The notes below the pieces were generated by a model. It made no database searches and was not told the DNA's origin. It was given only the letters and a program-made list of their open reading frames with translations. This document shows positions 6,628 to 8,982 of a stretch of DNA of 8,982 nucleotides, in pieces. How positions within the stretch are numbered: the first letter of the stretch is position 1; each line of letters opens with the position of its first letter. A program made the position numbers and the translations under genes. Source of the DNA: Desulfobacula sp. (GTDB lineage: Bacteria > Desulfobacterota > Desulfobacteria > Desulfobacterales > Desulfobacteraceae); contig JAABTB010000066.1 in NCBI GenBank assembly GCA_011390085.1, positions 1 to 8,982 of the forward strand. Direction: 5' to 3'.

Positions 6628-7466
6628 AGTATCCCCGCATACCCGACAAAACTCGGGGAGGCTGATTTTTGAAAACTGGTGGCGTAGTCCAGCTCAAGAG
6701 CCCGGACTGCGCCCATTTTTTTTACGGCTGCCACCGTGGCCGCGGCCGCGCCGGGGCAGCACATATTTTGATGGGTGAGGCCCTCATGGATAATCTCTTC
6801 TTCCGCCATTCTCTTCATGGCCTCGATGGCCGTTCGGTCGTTTTTATGTGTCACCCAGTCCACGGCCTTTTCACCGGACCCTGCACTGGTAAGCCCGAAA
6901 TCCGGCCCGTAATGGGTCATGTCCGTGGACCCGATGACCCTGATCTTCCTTGACAATTGACCGGCCTCGGCCACAGCCGTGGCACCGATGACGGATGCAA
7001 AAAAGGAGGGGGCCACCCCCATGATCACAATTTTAGCCTTGGGAAAAAAATACCGGATAAAGGGATTCTGGAGTTCAAGGGTGTTCTCATCCGGAAATTT
7101 GGATGGGGGTCTTTTTCGGATGCTGATGCTATCGCAGATTCTATCCACCAGTTCCGTATCCACCTCAATGTCTCCAAAGGGGGTTTCAACGACGCCGTGA
7201 CCCAGGATAAAGGGTTCGGACTGACGATGCATATGGGCGCCAAACAGGACAACGGTATCTATTCGTTCATCGGATTGAAGAGAGGCAATGACCCGGCAGG
7301 CAATGGAGCCTGAAAAATACCAGCCGGCATGGGGAACAATACCGCCGGCAAAAGAACCCGGCAGGGGGCCTTGTTTTTCCTGCAAGAATTTTTCTATGGA
7401 CGCCTCACATTCACGGGCCGTTGCAGGATACCAGGTCCCGCTAAAGGCCATTTTTTTCGTTTCCAT
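6612..7466 (-). CDS. Memo-family protein (AmmeMemoRadiSam system protein B)
   Basis: Member of the Memo family, which resembles ring-opening dioxygenases and has a metal-binding pocket; the bacterial role is not established. The 284-residue protein begins METKKMAFSGTWYPA. It shows the family pocket residues: H46 in PHAGWYFSG, H78 and H80 in FGAHMH, the STDMTHYGPDFG stretch, and C236-C237 in MCCPGAAAA. These correspond in position to H49, H81 and C244 of human MEMO1, as I recall them. The frame is open to a TTG at 7508, but the ATG at 7466, 16 bases after the hypB stop and preceded by a G-rich ribosome binding site, gives the normal N terminus. It is the last gene of tgt-hypA-hypB-memo. AMMECR1 and radical-SAM partners often found beside Memo are not in the window. 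Its end overlaps gltX by 16 bases tail to tail. Confidence 0.9.
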   Translation of the reverse strand: METKKMAFSGTWYPATARECEASIEKFLQEKQGPLPGSFAGGIVPHAGWYFSGSIACRVIASLQSDERIDTVVLFGAHMHRQSEPFILGHGVVETPFGDIEVDTELVDRICDSISIRKRPPSKFPDENTLELQNPFIRYFFPKAKIVIMGVAPSFFASVIGATAVAEAGQLSRKIRVIGSTDMTHYGPDFGLTSAGSGEKAVDWVTHKNDRTAIEAMKRMAEEEIIHEGLTHQNMCCPGAAAATVAAVKKMGAVRALELDYATSFQKSASPSFVGYAGILYALS

Positions 7467-7470
7467 GATT

Positions 7471-7484
7471 CCCCCCTTTTTTTT
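7471..7484 (-). promoter_or_regulatory. A8G6 tract forming the Memo ribosome binding site
   Basis: On the minus strand eight A residues (7484-7477) run straight into six G residues (7476-7471), four bases before the Memo ATG. The A tract overlaps the hypB stop codon (TAA, 7485-7483). The G-rich block is the only Shine-Dalgarno-like element for this gene, so tract length would alter its strength or spacing. Confidence 0.55.
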
Positions 7485-8157
7485 ACAGCCCCTTTCCCGT
7501 TTTTTCAAACACTTTGAGTTTCAGCCAGTCGAGCCAGGGCTCATAACCCTCTTCGGTTTTGGCCGACATTTCAAACACCGGCATCCGGGGATGTACTTTT
7601 TGCATATTGCCCACAGCCAGATCCCTATCCACATCCAGATAGGGCAGAAGATCAATCTTGTTTAAGATGGCCACGTCCGCCACCCGGAACATCAAAGGAT
7701 ATTTCAGGGGCTTGTCCTCGCCTTCGGTAACACTCAAAACAACGGCCCTGGAATCCTCACCAATGTCGAATTCGGCTGGACAGACCAGGTTCCCGATATT
7801 TTCGACAATCAGCAGATCCAGGTCGTCGCAGCCCAGCTTTTCAGCCGAATCCAGGACAAGGGAGGCGGAAAGATGGCAGTCGCCTCCAAACTGGTCCGTA
7901 TTGATCTGAGTGACCCGGGCCCCTGTCTTTACAAGCCGGTCCGCATCATTGGTGGTGCAGATATCCCCCACGATCACCCCCACCCTCACCCCCGGCATGA
8001 GCTTTGTCAGGGTTTTGCAAAGGGTTTCCGTTTTACCGGAACCGGGAGAAGACATCATGTTCAGGACAAATACATTCTTTTGCCGGAAAAATTTCCTGCT
8101 TTTTTCAGCTTCTGTTTCATTGACTTGCAGCACTTTTTTTTGAATCTTGATTTCCAT
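7483..8157 (-). CDS. hypB: Hydrogenase nickel-incorporation GTPase HypB
   Basis: SIMIBI-class GTPase that works with HypA to deliver nickel to the [NiFe]-hydrogenase large subunit. The 224-residue protein has the P-loop SPGSGKT (37-43), GDICTTNDADRL, the metal-site residues C94 and H95 in GGDCHL, C126 in NIGNLVCPAEFD, and the guanine-specificity motif NKID (166-169). It lacks both the N-terminal high-affinity CxxCGC nickel motif and the histidine-rich stretch found in some HypB proteins, so only the G-domain metal site remains; such short HypB forms are known. The start has only a weak GGAAAA site upstream but gives the expected N terminus. It follows hypA after 33 bases. The related UreG is excluded by the ENIGNLVCPAEFD region and by the hypA neighbour. 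Confidence 0.96.
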   Translation of the reverse strand: MEIKIQKKVLQVNETEAEKSRKFFRQKNVFVLNMMSSPGSGKTETLCKTLTKLMPGVRVGVIVGDICTTNDADRLVKTGARVTQINTDQFGGDCHLSASLVLDSAEKLGCDDLDLLIVENIGNLVCPAEFDIGEDSRAVVLSVTEGEDKPLKYPLMFRVADVAILNKIDLLPYLDVDRDLAVGNMQKVHPRMPVFEMSAKTEEGYEPWLDWLKLKVFEKTGKGL

Positions 8158-8190
8158 GGCGCTTTTCCGTTCTGCTAAGGGGTTATCGAT

Positions 8191-8544
8191 TTAAGGAGCA
8201 TCTTCAAGCTCAAGGGAAATAATCTCGATCTCCCGGCCGCTGATCATTTCAACGTCCCCGTCCTCGCAAAAGGGGCATTGAAAAACCGGCCCGGTCACCT
8301 CCCAGGAATGGTCACAGGATTTGCAATGAACCTTCACCGGCACGGAATCGATTTCAAGCCGGGCCTTTTCAAGGGGAGTATCCTTTGAGATAATTTCAAA
8401 ACAGAAGGTGAGACTGTGTTCCACCACGGAAGCCAGCTTTCCGATTTTAAGATGAACCGTCTCCACCCTGGGATTTTTAATATCCTTGGGAATGGCATCC
8501 AGGGCAATCTTCACCAATTGTTCGGCTATCCCCATTTCATGCAT
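8191..8544 (-). CDS. hypA: Hydrogenase maturation nickel metallochaperone HypA
   Basis: Nickel-binding partner of HypB in [NiFe]-hydrogenase maturation. The 117-residue protein starts MHEMGIAEQL; the N-terminal Met-His-Glu provides the nickel site (H2). A structural zinc site is formed by CKSC (C74, C77) and CPFC (C90, C93), with C-terminal strands ending in REIEIISLELED. Length is typical. An AAGGAAA site lies about 11 bases before the ATG, and the tgt stop is 20 bases upstream, so it is probably in one message with tgt. Other hyp genes (hypC, D, E, F) and hydrogenase structural genes are not in the window. HybF-type paralogues cannot be separated from HypA by sequence alone. Confidence 0.95.
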   Translation of the reverse strand: MHEMGIAEQLVKIALDAIPKDIKNPRVETVHLKIGKLASVVEHSLTFCFEIISKDTPLEKARLEIDSVPVKVHCKSCDHSWEVTGPVFQCPFCEDGDVEMISGREIEIISLELEDAP

Positions 8545-8564
8545 GATATCTGAATTTCCTTATT

Positions 8565-8982
<418 letters not shown>

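Noticed and set aside
7483..7508. Possible programmed frameshift joining HypB to the Memo protein
   Set aside because: The Memo frame is open back into the hypB end and an A-rich slippery run is present, but the run lies at and after the hypB stop, so ribosomes would terminate before slipping. Separate translation from the ATG at 7466 is simpler.

Overview
The window is bacterial housekeeping DNA, densely packed with genes, and it looks like part of an anaerobic Desulfobacterota genome, perhaps a sulfate reducer of the Desulfobacterales type. That assignment is an inference. It rests on the chain rpmF-acpP-rpiB-glyA-dCMP deaminase-nrdR-ribD-ribE, an order I recall from deltaproteobacterial genomes, and on the [NiFe]-hydrogenase maturation genes next to tgt. 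No sequence comparison could be run.

Region 1 (1-5029, minus strand) reads right to left as one probable operon: ribosomal protein L32, acyl carrier protein, ribose-5-phosphate isomerase B, serine hydroxymethyltransferase, dCMP deaminase, NrdR, RibD, riboflavin synthase, and the first codons of another gene (probably ribBA) at the left edge. Spacings are short, and two junctions overlap by 4 and 8 bases, which suggests translational coupling. The genes link pentose phosphate (RpiB supplies the ribulose-5-phosphate used for riboflavin), one-carbon metabolism and dTMP supply (GlyA, dCMP deaminase), dNTP control (NrdR) and flavin synthesis. The fatty-acid genes that often sit around acpP (plsX, fabH, fabD, fabG, fabF) are absent here.

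Region 2 (5030-5211) is the only sizeable non-coding stretch. It is AT-rich, separates divergent genes, and holds a plausible sigma70 promoter for the rpmF operon, a small inverted repeat and a repeated 7-mer.

Region 3 (5212-6627, plus strand) is a complete glutamyl-tRNA synthetase gene. Its 3' end overlaps by 16 bases the end of the convergent gene from region 4.

Region 4 (6612-8982, minus strand) is a second co-directional set: the C-terminal part of tRNA-guanine transglycosylase (cut by the right edge), hypA, hypB and a Memo-family protein. HypA and HypB deliver nickel to [NiFe]-hydrogenase; a Memo protein beside them is the most function-suggestive neighbourhood in the window.

I found no mobile element, CRISPR array, RNA gene, toxin or defence gene, and no clearly new system. 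The points worth a second look are the hypAB-Memo linkage, the fab-less acpP locus, a 14-base tandem repeat over the end of rpiB with possible alternative hairpins next to it, and an A8G6 tract that forms the Memo ribosome binding site.
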